A program made the translations under genes and the position numbers. DNA of 39,254 nt. It comes from Thermoleophilia bacterium (GTDB taxonomy: Bacteria; Actinomycetota; Thermoleophilia; Gaiellales; Gaiellaceae). The stretch's first letter is position 1; every line of letters begins with the position of its first letter. Where the stretch lies: positions 1-39,254 of the forward strand of contig JAOUHF010000011.1 in the NCBI GenBank assembly GCA_029865325.1. The letters run 5' to 3'. Shown in pieces: positions 27,379 to 36,013 of the stretch. The notes under the pieces were generated by a model. It made no database searches, had not been told where the DNA came from, and saw nothing but the letters and a program-made list of their open reading frames with translations.

Positions 27379-28845
27379 GTGCTTGCACGCGCGGTCACTC
27401 ATGCACTCGTCGGCCTCGAGCCGCGAAAGGTGGAGGTCGAGGCCCATCTGCAGCCCGGCGTACCCGGGTTCGCAATCGTCGGGCTTGCGGACCGGGCCTG
27501 TCAGGAAGCGAAGCATCGGGTCCGAAGCGGGGTCGTGTCCGCTTCACTCGAGTGGCCACTCAACCGCCGGATAACAGTCAATCTGGCTCCTGCCGCCCTG
27601 CGGAAGGAAGGGTCGGGTTTCGATCTGCCGATCTCCCTCGCGGTTCTGGCGGCGACGCGCCAGCTCCCGCCGGAACGTCTTGCAGAGCACGCCGCCGTGG
27701 GTGAGCTCGCATTGGACGGGCGAATCCGCGCTGTCGTCGGCACGCTCGCGGTGGCCGAGGGCGTCCGGCGGTCTGGGCTCCACCGTATGGTCTGCGCTGC
27801 GGAGTCGGCCGCGGAGGCGGCGCTCGCGGGTATCGAGCCCGTTCCAGTCCGCCACCTGGCCGAGGTGGTTGCGTACTTCCGCGGTGAGATCGAGGCACCG
27901 GCATTCGAGCCGCTGTCCGACGATGTGCTCGAGGGATCTTCGGCTCCCGACCTGGCGGACCTGCGCGGTCAGGAGCGTGCGCGCCGCGCGCTCGAGATCG
28001 CTGCTGCCGGTGCACACAACCTCTTGCTCGCTGGCCCCCCTGGCACCGGGAAGACGATGCTCGCCCGGCGCTTGCCCGGAATTCTCCCGCCGCTCACGCG
28101 TCCGGAGGCCCTCGAGGTGACGCGCATCCACTCTGTTGCGGGTCTTCTGCCGCCCGACCGACCGCTCGTGGCGGTGCCACCGTTTCGCGCTCCGCATCAC
28201 GGAGCATCCGCACCTGCGGTTGTGGGTGGCGGATCAAGCCCTCGTCCCGGTGAGATTTCGCTCGCCCATCGCGGAGTCTTGCTTCTCGACGAGCTCCCGG
28301 AGTTCCCGCGCTCGGTGCTCGAGGCGCTACGGCAGCCGCTCGAGGACGGTGTTGTGGCTGTCTCCCGAGTCGGCGGTCACGCACTCTTTCCGGCACGTTT
28401 TCAGCTCGTCGGGACGATGAACATGTGCCCTTGCGGCGGGCGGGGTGATCCTGCTGTCGAGTGCGGCTGCACGGCGCAGCGGCTGTCGGCGTACCGGGAG
28501 AAGCTCTCTCGGGCGCTCCTCGATCGCTTCGACCTCGCCGTATCGATGCCACGACCGCGAGCGGCGGAGCTCGCAGCCGCACCCGGGGAATCGTCAGCTG
28601 ACGTGCGCGAGCGCGTCGTCGCGGCGCGAGAGCGTCTCAGAACGGCGCTTCCGCGCAGGACAGATGCCGCGTCGGAGCTTCTCTCGAGCGCGGTCGACCG
28701 GCTACCTCTCTCCGGGAGGGGGCGCGTGCGAGTCGCGCGCGTGGCGCGGACGATCGCGGCGTTGGCAAGCGCGCGCGAAGTCGAGCCTGCCCACGTCGCC
28801 GAAGCACTCTCGTACCGGATACCCGGTGACCTTGCTGCAGCATGA
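27379..28845 (+). CDS. comM: ComM/YifB family Mg-chelatase-like AAA+ ATPase
   Basis: ComM is a hexameric helicase that drives branch migration during natural transformation. The 488-residue protein has the N-terminal Lon-S5-like domain (1-165; VEAHLQPGVPGFAIVGLAD, RITVNLAPAALRKEGSGFDLPI), then an AAA+ domain with GPPGTGKT (219-226), GVLLLDELPEF near 310, and the family Cys cluster NMCPCGGRGDPAVECGC. The C-terminal segment SLSGRG-like LPLSGRGRVRVARVARTIA closes the family pattern. Length is typical. It overlaps dprA by 4 bases, a common pairing in DNA uptake and recombination. Confidence 0.95.
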   Translation: MLARAVTHALVGLEPRKVEVEAHLQPGVPGFAIVGLADRACQEAKHRVRSGVVSASLEWPLNRRITVNLAPAALRKEGSGFDLPISLAVLAATRQLPPERLAEHAAVGELALDGRIRAVVGTLAVAEGVRRSGLHRMVCAAESAAEAALAGIEPVPVRHLAEVVAYFRGEIEAPAFEPLSDDVLEGSSAPDLADLRGQERARRALEIAAAGAHNLLLAGPPGTGKTMLARRLPGILPPLTRPEALEVTRIHSVAGLLPPDRPLVAVPPFRAPHHGASAPAVVGGGSSPRPGEISLAHRGVLLLDELPEFPRSVLEALRQPLEDGVVAVSRVGGHALFPARFQLVGTMNMCPCGGRGDPAVECGCTAQRLSAYREKLSRALLDRFDLAVSMPRPRAAELAAAPGESSADVRERVVAARERLRTALPRRTDAASELLSSAVDRLPLSGRGRVRVARVARTIAALASAREVEPAHVAEALSYRIPGDLAAA

Positions 28846-29702
28846 CGCGCTCCGCGATCCGTCGACTTCGCCCTCGCGACAGTGCGTTTTCACCTCTGCT
28901 CGGCGCGATCCACGATCCGCCTCCGCAGCTGTACGTTCGCGGCGACGGGGAGCTGGAGCTACTCACTCGTGCTGCCGTCGCCATCGTCGGTGCTCGTGCC
29001 TGCTCGGCCTATGGGCGCTCTGTTGCTCGGTCGCTGTCGCGCGAGCTCGCAGCTGCCGGTCTCGTCGTCGTGAGCGGGATGGCTCGGGGTATCGACGGAG
29101 AAGCGCACCGAGGGGCACTCGAGGCTGGTGGCATGACGGTTGCGGTCCTCGGCTGTGGTATCGACCGCGACTATCCGGCTGCCCATGCCGAGCTCGCGAG
29201 CCGCATCGGCGAGCGGGGGCTGATCGTTTCGGAGTACGAGGAAGGAGTCGAACCGGCGCCGTGGCGGTTCCCGGCTCGCAATCGGATCATCGCCGGTCTC
29301 TGTGAGGTCACGCTCGTCGTGGAGGCGCGAGAGCGCAGCGGCGCCCTCATCACCGCGGACTTCGCGTTGGAGGAGGGGCGAGACGTGTTCGCGGTGCCTG
29401 GCGAGATCACCAGCTCACTCTCGGCAGGAACGAACGCACTTCTCCGACTTGGCGCGATTCCCGCAACGTGCGCCGGTGACGTTCTCGAGCTGTTCGACCT
29501 CCTGCCGGTCCGGCCGTCGCACACGGACCTGAGCGCAACCGCCCAGGCGGTGCTCGCGCTTCTGGGGGACGGCCCACGTACCGCAGACGAGATCGCGCAC
29601 GCAGCGGAGATCGAGTCGGCGCCACTCTCGGCGTCGCTGATGGAGCTCGAGCTCGCCGGGCGGATCACACTCGAAGACGGGGTGTACCGAGCCGCAGTCT
29701 AG
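28842..29702 (+). CDS. dprA: DNA processing protein DprA
   Basis: DprA binds incoming single-stranded DNA and loads RecA during transformation. The 286-residue protein has the Rossmann-like core with VGARACSAYG (49-58), SGMARGIDGEAHRGALEAGG (78-97), VLGCGIDRDYPAAH, PARNRIIAGL, and RSGALITADFALEEGRDVFAVPGEI. A C-terminal winged-helix-like DprA domain (about 225-285) follows. The N-terminal SAM domain of longer DprA proteins is lacking. ATG 28842 overlaps the comM stop (ATGA). Confidence 0.95.
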   Translation: MTRSAIRRLRPRDSAFSPLLGAIHDPPPQLYVRGDGELELLTRAAVAIVGARACSAYGRSVARSLSRELAAAGLVVVSGMARGIDGEAHRGALEAGGMTVAVLGCGIDRDYPAAHAELASRIGERGLIVSEYEEGVEPAPWRFPARNRIIAGLCEVTLVVEARERSGALITADFALEEGRDVFAVPGEITSSLSAGTNALLRLGAIPATCAGDVLELFDLLPVRPSHTDLSATAQAVLALLGDGPRTADEIAHAAEIESAPLSASLMELELAGRITLEDGVYRAAV

Positions 29703-29705
29703 GAT
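29700..29705 (+). promoter_or_regulatory. weak candidate -10 box (TAGGAT)
   Basis: TAGGAT overlaps the dprA stop (TAG) and lies 11 bases before GTG 29717. Confidence 0.3.
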
Positions 29706-29716
29706 CGTCTTCCGAC

Positions 29717-31045
29717 GTGGAAGAGGAGCGCGATCACTACGTGCTCGTGCCGGATGCGTCCGGACAAGCGCTGCTTGCCCGTACCGATACGGATGCACCG
29801 ACGCTTCCGCATGTCCGCGGACGACCTGGTGCGCCCGGAGCGGTCGAGAGCGTCCGCCGGGAGCTAGGTCTCGAGTCCGCGTATCTCCGCCTCGCGCGGG
29901 TGCTGTTCGACGAGGGCCGCAAGCCGATCGGCAGTCTCCACGAGTTCGATGCTCCGTCAGGCGCATGGAGCCCACCGGTCGGAACGTCTTGGTCCGATCT
30001 CGATCGTGCCGATGTTGCTGCCCTCGCTCCGCCTGAGCTCGCCGGCGATGTAGAGCGATGGATAGCCGAGCAGCTCGGCGCGCCCGTTCCCGATGCCCGA
30101 CCCTCGTGGTCGCGGCCGGGCTGGCTCGCCCAGGCCTCGCTCTGGATTCGAGAGACAGCGACGGCCTGCGGCCTGCGGCCGACGGGGGACCTCGAAGTCG
30201 TCGGGCACTGGCCGCTCTCGTCGGTTCTTCGTCTCGAGACGGATGGCGGGAAGGTGTTCTTCAAGGCCGTCTTCCCGATCTTCGGGCACGAGCCTGCGGT
30301 GACCGCGCAGCTCTCGGCGCGGCATCCGACTCTCATGCCCGAGCTCCTCGCCATCGACAAGAGCCGCGGCTGGATGCTCATGCGGGAGCTTCAAGGCACG
30401 TTGATCGGCGATCAGGACCTAAGCCGGTGGGGTGAGGGGCTCCGAGCGGCCGCGAGCATCCACAAGGCGTGGATCGGACGTGCTGCCGAGCTCCTCTCCC
30501 TCGGTGTCCACGACCGAACTCTGCAGGCACTGGAGCGCGACCTGGCGGCAGGATTCGACGCTGTTGAACTCTCGTCCGAGGATCGGCTTCGACTGAAAGC
30601 CTCGTTGCCGACTTTTGTCCGTGCGTCCGCGGAGCTCGGCGCCGGAGCCGTGCCGGAGACGCTCGTACATGGCGAGCTGCATCCGTGGAACGTGATGGCG
30701 ACAGACGAGGGAGTGCGCATCTTCGACTGGTCGGACTCATGTGTCTCGCACCCGTTCTTCGACCTCCTGACCTACCTCGAGCGAGTGGACGACGAGCAGT
30801 CACGAGGTGCGGTGCTGAACGCGTACCTCGAAGTCTGGTCCGATACGGCGCCGATGGGAGAGTTGCTGGCCCTGGCCGCGTGCGCGCATCCGCTCGCGCT
30901 CATGCACCACTCGATCAGTTGCTCCCGGATCTTGGACGCGATGGAGCCTGCAGATCGCTGGTGGTTCGACGGCGAGCCCGCGCGGCTGCTTCTCCTTGCA
31001 ATCGAGCGAGCGGAGGCGCTCAGCCGATCGTGGGATGACCACTAG
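29717..31045 (+). CDS. Nudix-like / aminoglycoside-phosphotransferase-like fusion protein
   Basis: A 442-residue cytoplasmic protein with two parts. Residues 1-100 resemble a Nudix hydrolase fold (YVLVPDASGQALLART, GAVESVRRELGLES), but the Nudix box lacks its REUXEE core, so it is probably inactive. Residues 150-435 resemble the APH/choline kinase fold: KVFFKAV with a likely ATP Lys183, a Brenner-type loop HGELHPWN at 318-325, and FDWSDS at 336-341. In the loop the usual catalytic Asp is Glu320. The substrate is unknown; it may be a small-molecule kinase or a degenerate relative. The start is GTG 29717. It precedes an FAD oxidase by 12 bases. Confidence 0.75.
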   Translation: MEEERDHYVLVPDASGQALLARTDTDAPTLPHVRGRPGAPGAVESVRRELGLESAYLRLARVLFDEGRKPIGSLHEFDAPSGAWSPPVGTSWSDLDRADVAALAPPELAGDVERWIAEQLGAPVPDARPSWSRPGWLAQASLWIRETATACGLRPTGDLEVVGHWPLSSVLRLETDGGKVFFKAVFPIFGHEPAVTAQLSARHPTLMPELLAIDKSRGWMLMRELQGTLIGDQDLSRWGEGLRAAASIHKAWIGRAAELLSLGVHDRTLQALERDLAAGFDAVELSSEDRLRLKASLPTFVRASAELGAGAVPETLVHGELHPWNVMATDEGVRIFDWSDSCVSHPFFDLLTYLERVDDEQSRGAVLNAYLEVWSDTAPMGELLALAACAHPLALMHHSISCSRILDAMEPADRWWFDGEPARLLLLAIERAEALSRSWDDH

Positions 31046-31048
31046 GAT
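31043..31048 (+). promoter_or_regulatory. candidate leaderless -10 box (TAGGAT)
   Basis: TAGGAT contains the stop codon of the upstream gene and lies 9 bases before ATG 31058. Confidence 0.4.
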
Positions 31049-31057
31049 CGCTTCGCG

Positions 31058-32218
31058 ATGACCGCCGTCTCCTACTGGCTCGCCGAGCCTCACGATCCAC
31101 TTCCCGTCGTTCGGCTCGATGGCGCACCCGAAGTCGCGGTCGTCGGCGGTGGGATCACGGGCTGCTCGTGCGCTCTGGCGCTTGCCGAAGCTGGTCTTCG
31201 CGTGCGGCTCTACGAAGCTCGCGAGATCGCCGGTGGAGCGAGTGGTCGCAACGGAGGGTTCGCGCTGCGAGGCGGCTCGGCACCGTATCCCGTCCTCGCG
31301 GAGTCGATCGGGAGCGAGCAAACCGCCGCGCTCTGGCGCTGGACCGAGGCCGAGCTAACCAAGCTGGCGGCGCTGGCTGGCGACGCTTTCCGGCCGACCG
31401 GAAGCCTGCGGCTTGCGGTCGACGAGGAGGAACGCGAGGAGCTCCTTGTCGAGTACGAGGCGCTCCGTTCTGGTGGCTTCGCCGTGGAGTGGCGCGATGA
31501 GCTGCCGGCCTCAAGCGCGGGACGCTACACCGGCGCGATCTTTCATCCTCCGGACGGCGTTCTCCAACCCGCCAGGCTCGTTCGGCGCCTTGCGGCTCGC
31601 GCTGCCGGTGCCGGGGTCGAGATCCGCGAGCACACGCGAGTCCACTCGGCAGAAGAGACGGAGGCAGAGACGGTGGTCGTGGCGACCGACGGCTATCCGA
31701 GTGGTCTCCTCGGCGAGCTCGAAGGGCTCATCGTCCCGACCCGAGGACAGGTCATCGCCACCGAGCCGATCGAGGAGCGACTCTTCGAGGTTCCGCACTA
31801 CGGCCGGCACGGCTTCGACTACTGGCATCAGGCCCCGGACGGGCGCATCGTTGCGGGCGGGTTCAGGGATGTGTCGCTCGATACCGAGTTCACAGCGGAC
31901 GACGTTACGACGCCCGTCGTGCAGGACGCACTCGACCGCTTTGTCGAATCGCATCTCGGGCGCCCCCTCCGCGTCGACTACCGCTGGGCCGGGATCTTCG
32001 GGATGGTCTTCGACTTCGTTCCCGTGGTCGGACGCGTTACGGACCAGGAGGGCGTTTGGGTCGCCGGCGGCTACTCGGGACACGGGAACGTGCTCGGCTT
32101 CGCCTGCGGGCGGCTCGTCGCACGAGCGATCCTTGGCGAATCGGATCCGTTGCTCGAGGTTTTCGCGCCCGGCCGCTTGCTGTCGCCGGGCGAGGCAAAC
32201 CTCGCCGCTACAGGCTGA
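31058..32218 (+). CDS. FAD-dependent amine oxidoreductase (PuuB-like, DAO superfamily)
   Basis: A 386-residue flavoprotein of the D-amino-acid oxidase superfamily. The N-terminus MTAVSYWLAE and the FAD-binding segment VAVVGGGITGCSCALALAEAGL (about 27-48) are followed by IAGGASGRNGGFALRGG, the SGRNGG motif of gamma-glutamylputrescine oxidase-type enzymes. The C-terminus VWVAGGYSGHGNVLGFACGR is the second flavin contact. The likely reaction is oxidative deamination of an amine or N-substituted amino acid; the substrate is not inferable. Its last 11 bases overlap the 3' end of the minus-strand cyclodeaminase-family gene. Confidence 0.88.
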   Translation: MTAVSYWLAEPHDPLPVVRLDGAPEVAVVGGGITGCSCALALAEAGLRVRLYEAREIAGGASGRNGGFALRGGSAPYPVLAESIGSEQTAALWRWTEAELTKLAALAGDAFRPTGSLRLAVDEEEREELLVEYEALRSGGFAVEWRDELPASSAGRYTGAIFHPPDGVLQPARLVRRLAARAAGAGVEIREHTRVHSAEETEAETVVVATDGYPSGLLGELEGLIVPTRGQVIATEPIEERLFEVPHYGRHGFDYWHQAPDGRIVAGGFRDVSLDTEFTADDVTTPVVQDALDRFVESHLGRPLRVDYRWAGIFGMVFDFVPVVGRVTDQEGVWVAGGYSGHGNVLGFACGRLVARAILGESDPLLEVFAPGRLLSPGEANLAATG

Positions 32219-33143
32219 TCGTCTCCAGCTCGAGCTCGGACGCCTTCGCGTAGGCGGCCTTCGCGATCGCGAGATCCTGGATCGCCAGGCCGGTCGAGTC
32301 GAAGAGCGTGATGTCGCCTGCGCTTCGGCGTCCGTCCTCATCGCCGATCAGCACGGCGCCGAGCTCGGTGACGTCGGTCCGGGCAACGGCGTCGGCCGCC
32401 ACCGCCCCTGCGAGCTCTCCGCCGTGGCTCGCTTGCTCCCAGTCGTCGCAGAAGAGGTGAGAGCGCAGAAGCTCTTCGATAGCGACTTCCGCCTTCCCGG
32501 GGCCGTCGGCGCCCATCAGCGAGACGTGCTGGCCGGGCTCGAGCGAGCCCGCGTCGTAGAGCAGATCCGCGCCCGGAGTCACCGTGAGCACCACTTCGCA
32601 CGCGAGTGCTTCCGCAGCGCTCGCTGCAGCGCGGCCTCCGATGCGCTCGGCGACGAGCCGCCGGCGATCCTCGTCGACATCCCAGACGATCGGCATGGCC
32701 CCATGCGCGACGAGCATGCGCGCCGACTCGGCGCCGTTCACCCCGCAGCCGACAACGGCGTACGACGAGGCTTCGGGTCGACACAACGTGTCCGCGGCCA
32801 GCAGGCCTGCGGCCGCGGTGCGCAGCGCCGTGACCGCCGCTGCGTCGAGCACGGCGAGCAGCCGCCCGTCGTCGGCGTCCGAGAGAACGACGAGCCCAGT
32901 CACCGTCGGAAGGCCGCGGGCGGGGTTCCCGGGAAACGAGGTCACCCACTTCAGGAGCGCGTATCCGCCACCGATCGCCGGCATTGCCCGGAAGTCGCCG
33001 GCGGGGTAGTTGGTGACGTACACCTTCGGCGGCATCGCCCACTCCCCGCGCGCGTAGGCCATGAACGCTTCCCGCACTGCGTCGTACGCCTCGTGCGGGG
33101 ACACGGCACGCTCGACGTCGGCTGCCCGGAAGAACGGGATCAT
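32208..33143 (-). CDS. ornithine cyclodeaminase / mu-crystallin family protein
   Basis: A 311-residue NAD(P)-dependent enzyme of the ornithine cyclodeaminase/mu-crystallin/alanine dehydrogenase family. It starts MIPFFRAADVERAVSPHEAYD and has the substrate segment LLKWVTSFPGNP, the conserved Arg in TALRTAAAGLLAADTL, the nucleotide motif YAVVGCGVNGAESARML (about 130-146), and the catalytic-loop Asp in CDDWEQASHGGELAG. The frame is open for over 250 codons upstream, but the sequence there is not family-like. ATG 33143 lies 8 bases after TAGGCT. It faces the FAD oxidase tail to tail with an 11-base overlap, and the two may act on related amino acids, which is an inference. Confidence 0.88.
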   Translation of the reverse strand: MIPFFRAADVERAVSPHEAYDAVREAFMAYARGEWAMPPKVYVTNYPAGDFRAMPAIGGGYALLKWVTSFPGNPARGLPTVTGLVVLSDADDGRLLAVLDAAAVTALRTAAAGLLAADTLCRPEASSYAVVGCGVNGAESARMLVAHGAMPIVWDVDEDRRRLVAERIGGRAAASAAEALACEVVLTVTPGADLLYDAGSLEPGQHVSLMGADGPGKAEVAIEELLRSHLFCDDWEQASHGGELAGAVAADAVARTDVTELGAVLIGDEDGRRSAGDITLFDSTGLAIQDLAIAKAAYAKASELELETISL

Positions 33144-33151
33144 GGGCGCCG

Positions 33152-33157
33152 AGCCTA
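33152..33157 (-). promoter_or_regulatory. candidate leaderless -10 box (TAGGCT)
   Basis: On the minus strand TAGGCT lies 8 bases before ATG 33143. The 30-base region also separates the divergent ABC transporter operon. Confidence 0.4.
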
Positions 33158-33173
33158 CCGCTCTGTTTGACTT

Positions 33174-33890
33174 GTGCAGATGCCAACTGCGATCTCGATA
33201 AACGGTCTCGACGTCATACGCGGTGGACGGCCGGTGCTGCGCGGCATCGACCTCGAGATCGCGGCCGGCTGCGTGACCGGGCTGCTCGGGCCGAGTGGGA
33301 GCGGCAAGTCGACGCTGATCCGCGCGATCGTCGGTGTCCAGATCGTTGCGGCGGGAGACGTCGACGTTCTCGGCCGCCCAGCCGGTGATCCCGATCTTCG
33401 CCGGCGTCTCGGGTATGTGACGCAGGCACCGTCCGTCTACCACGACCTCACCGTCCTCGAGAACCTGACGTACTTCGCGCGCCTCGTGTCCGTCGGCCGC
33501 GACCGGGTCGAGGACGTTCTCGAGCGCGTCGGGCTCACCCCAGAGTCGGGCCAGGTCGTGGGCACGCTCTCGGGTGGCCAGACCGCGCGTGTCTCGCTGG
33601 CGACGGCGCTTCTCCATCGTCCAGAGCTCCTCGTCCTCGACGAGCCCACTGTCGGCCTCGACCCGGTGCTTCGGCGCGATCTTTGGGACTTCTTCCACGA
33701 GCTGGCCGAGGCGGGAACGACGTTGCTCGTCTCGAGCCACGTGATGGACGAGGCAGCCCGCTGCGACACGCTCGTCCTGCTTCGCGAAGGGCTGGTCCTG
33801 GCCACCGCGACGCCGGACGAGCTGCGCCGACGAACGGGCACCTTTGACCTCGACGACGCGTTCCTGCGCTTGGTCGAGGGCGTCGGATGA
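33174..33890 (+). CDS. ABC transporter ATP-binding protein (ABC-2 exporter)
   Basis: A 238-residue ATPase subunit with Walker A GPSGSGKST near residues 39-47, the Q-loop region GYVTQAPSVYHDLTVLENL, signature LSGGQTARVSLATALL, Walker [14 protein letters not shown], and the His switch SSHVMDEA. It pairs with the membrane protein gene that overlaps it by 4 bases (ATGA), giving a typical DrrAB-like exporter. The start is GTG 33174, with ATG 33180 as the alternative. The substrate is unknown. The operon diverges from the cyclodeaminase-family gene. Confidence 0.93.
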   Translation: MQMPTAISINGLDVIRGGRPVLRGIDLEIAAGCVTGLLGPSGSGKSTLIRAIVGVQIVAAGDVDVLGRPAGDPDLRRRLGYVTQAPSVYHDLTVLENLTYFARLVSVGRDRVEDVLERVGLTPESGQVVGTLSGGQTARVSLATALLHRPELLVLDEPTVGLDPVLRRDLWDFFHELAEAGTTLLVSSHVMDEAARCDTLVLLREGLVLATATPDELRRRTGTFDLDDAFLRLVEGVG

Positions 33891-34627
33891 GTACCCGGAC
33901 GGCGACGCTGGCAACCGCTTCGCGGGTGATCTCGCAGCTCCGCCGTGATCCGCGGACGATCGCTCTCCTGATCGTCGTGCCGTGCGTGCTCGTCTTCCTG
34001 GTCGACCAGGTCCTAGCCGGCAGACCGGAGGCGTTCCAGCGCGTGGGTGTGCCGCTTCTCGGCCTGTTCCCGCTCGTCAGCATGTTTCTCGTCACGTCGA
34101 TCACGATGCTGCGCGAGCGCACCTCGGGGACGCTTGAGCGTCTGCTCACTCTGCCGATTGCGAAGCTCGACGTCCTCCTCGGATACGGGATCGCGTTTGC
34201 CGCAGTCGCCGCAGTCCAGGCGACCGTCGTCTCGTTCGTCGGCTTCGGTCTCCTCGACCTGTCGGTAGGTCACTCGAAGCTCCTCGTTGTTGCGCTCGCG
34301 ATTGCGAACGCCGTGCTTGGCATGGCGATGGGGCTGTTTTCGAGCGCGTTCGCGCGCACCGAGTTCCAGGCCGTGCAGTTCATGCCCGCGTTCATCCTCC
34401 CGCAGATCCTTCTCTGCGGGTTGCTCGTGCCGCGCGCGGCCATGGCCGAATGGCTGCAGTGGCTTTCTGCCCTGATGCCCTTCACGTACGCCTACGACGC
34501 ACTCGCGCGTGCCGCGCGCACCACACCACTCGGTCCGCGGTTCGCGTTGGATGTCTTCGTTGTCGTCGGGGTGACGCTGCTGGCGCTCGCGCTCGGCGCG
34601 GGGACGCTCAGGCGGCGGACGCCGTAA
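33887..34627 (+). CDS. ABC-2 type transporter permease
   Basis: A 246-residue membrane subunit with six hydrophobic segments, including TIALLIVVPCVLVFLV, VPLLGLFPLVSMFLVTSITM, IAFAAVAAVQATVVSFVGF, LLVVALAIANAVLGMAMGLF, and the final FVVVGVTLLALALGAG. It carries the ABC-2 hallmark RERTSGTLERLLTLPI and FILPQILLCGLLVPRAAM. It forms an exporter with the upstream ATPase. Its TAA stop (34625-34627) abuts the minus-strand pntB stop with no intervening base. Confidence 0.93.
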   Translation: MSTRTATLATASRVISQLRRDPRTIALLIVVPCVLVFLVDQVLAGRPEAFQRVGVPLLGLFPLVSMFLVTSITMLRERTSGTLERLLTLPIAKLDVLLGYGIAFAAVAAVQATVVSFVGFGLLDLSVGHSKLLVVALAIANAVLGMAMGLFSSAFARTEFQAVQFMPAFILPQILLCGLLVPRAAMAEWLQWLSALMPFTYAYDALARAARTTPLGPRFALDVFVVVGVTLLALALGAGTLRRRTP

Positions 34628-36013
34628 CTACGTCGACTTCACGGCGGAGATGAGCTTGAGGATCGACTCTTTCGCGTCCCCGAAGAGCATCGTCGTCTTC
34701 GGATCGAGGTAGAGCTCGTTGTCGATCCCGGCGAATCCGGGGTTCATCGAGCGCTTGAGCACGATGATGCTCGCGGCCTTGTCGACGTCCAGGATCGGCA
34801 TCCCGTAGATCGGGCTTCCCGCGTCGCTTCGCGCCGCGGGATTTGTCACGTCGTTTGCGCCGATCACGAGCGCGACGTCCGTCTGTGCGAACTCGGGGTT
34901 GATCTCGTCCATCTCGGAGAGCTGCGTGTACGGCACGTTCGCCTCCGCGAGCAGGACGTTCATGTGGCCCGGCATGCGGCCGGCGACGGGGTGGATCGCG
35001 TATCTGACGTCGACGCCGCGGCTTTCGAGGATGTCCGCGAGCTGGCGAACGTCGTGCTGCGCCTGCGCCACCGCCATCCCGTAGCCCGGGACGACGATGA
35101 CCTTGCGCGCGAACGAGAGCTGCACGGCGACGTCTTCGGCCGTGGTCGCGCGGACGGTACGGCCGTCGTCGGCACGGGCTGTTCCGGCGCCGGTCTGAAC
35201 CTGTCCGAACGCGCCGAAGAGAACGTTGGCGATCGAGCGGTTCATCGCCTTCGCCATCAACAGCGTCAGCAGCGTGCCCGCCGCGCCGACGAGCATCCCC
35301 GAGACGATCAGAACGGTCGAGTCGAGCACGAAGCCGGTGGCCGATGCCGCGATTCCTGTGAACGCGTTCAGGAGCGAGATGACAACGGGCATGTCCGCGC
35401 CGCCGATCGGAAGCACGAACATCACGCCGAAGAGCAGTGCGAAAGCGACGAGCGCCCAGAGCACCCACTGCTCGTGAAGGCCCGCAATGGCAGCGATCCC
35501 GAGCCCGGCTGCGGCCAGGAGCACCAGGATGTTCACGATGTTCTGGCCAGGGAAGACGATCGGACGCCCGCTCAGGAGCTCCTGCAGCTTCGCGAAAGCA
35601 ATGATCGATCCAGCAAAGGAGATCGAGCCGATCAGCGCAGAGAGCACGATCGACGTCGTCGAGTCCCACGCGGGCCCGACCTCGTTGTGCCACTCGGCAA
35701 GCGCGACAAGTGCCGCGGCCCCGCCGCCGACCCCGTTGAAGATGGCCACCATCTGCGGCATCGCGGTCATCCGCACGTTGCGAGCGCCGACGACGCCGAC
35801 GACCGCCCCGATCAATCCGCCGACGACGATGAGCGCCCAGTTGCCGATCCCCTCGATCAGCAGCGTCGTGCCGATCGCGACCAGCATTCCCGCGCCACCG
35901 ACCCAGTTCCCCTTCCGCGCGTACTTCGGGGACGAGAGAAACTTGAGCGCGATCACGAAGCAGGCGATCGTGACGAGGTAGAGAAGGCCGACGACGTCCG
36001 GATCCGAGATCAC
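34628..36013 (-). CDS. pntB: proton-translocating NAD(P) transhydrogenase, beta subunit
   Basis: PntB carries the NADP(H)-binding domain III and much of the proton channel of the membrane transhydrogenase, which makes NADPH using the proton gradient. The 461-residue product has about nine hydrophobic segments to residue 265. The C-terminal domain III has VIVVPGYGMAVAQAQH, HPVAGRMPGHMNVLLAEANVPY, VIGANDVTNPAA, and IYGMPILDVDKA followed by LKRSMNPGFAGIDN. GTG 36013 overlaps the pntAb stop (GTGA). It is the third gene of the pntAa-pntAb-pntB operon. Confidence 0.96.
   Translation of the reverse strand: MISDPDVVGLLYLVTIACFVIALKFLSSPKYARKGNWVGGAGMLVAIGTTLLIEGIGNWALIVVGGLIGAVVGVVGARNVRMTAMPQMVAIFNGVGGGAAALVALAEWHNEVGPAWDSTTSIVLSALIGSISFAGSIIAFAKLQELLSGRPIVFPGQNIVNILVLLAAAGLGIAAIAGLHEQWVLWALVAFALLFGVMFVLPIGGADMPVVISLLNAFTGIAASATGFVLDSTVLIVSGMLVGAAGTLLTLLMAKAMNRSIANVLFGAFGQVQTGAGTARADDGRTVRATTAEDVAVQLSFARKVIVVPGYGMAVAQAQHDVRQLADILESRGVDVRYAIHPVAGRMPGHMNVLLAEANVPYTQLSEMDEINPEFAQTDVALVIGANDVTNPAARSDAGSPIYGMPILDVDKAASIIVLKRSMNPGFAGIDNELYLDPKTTMLFGDAKESILKLISAVKST

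Noticed and set aside
33144-33914. N-terminal extension of the cyclodeaminase-family gene (open frame for about 257 codons)
   Set aside because: The added sequence is antisense to the ABC ATPase gene and does not resemble the family. The ATG at 33143 has a matching -10 box.
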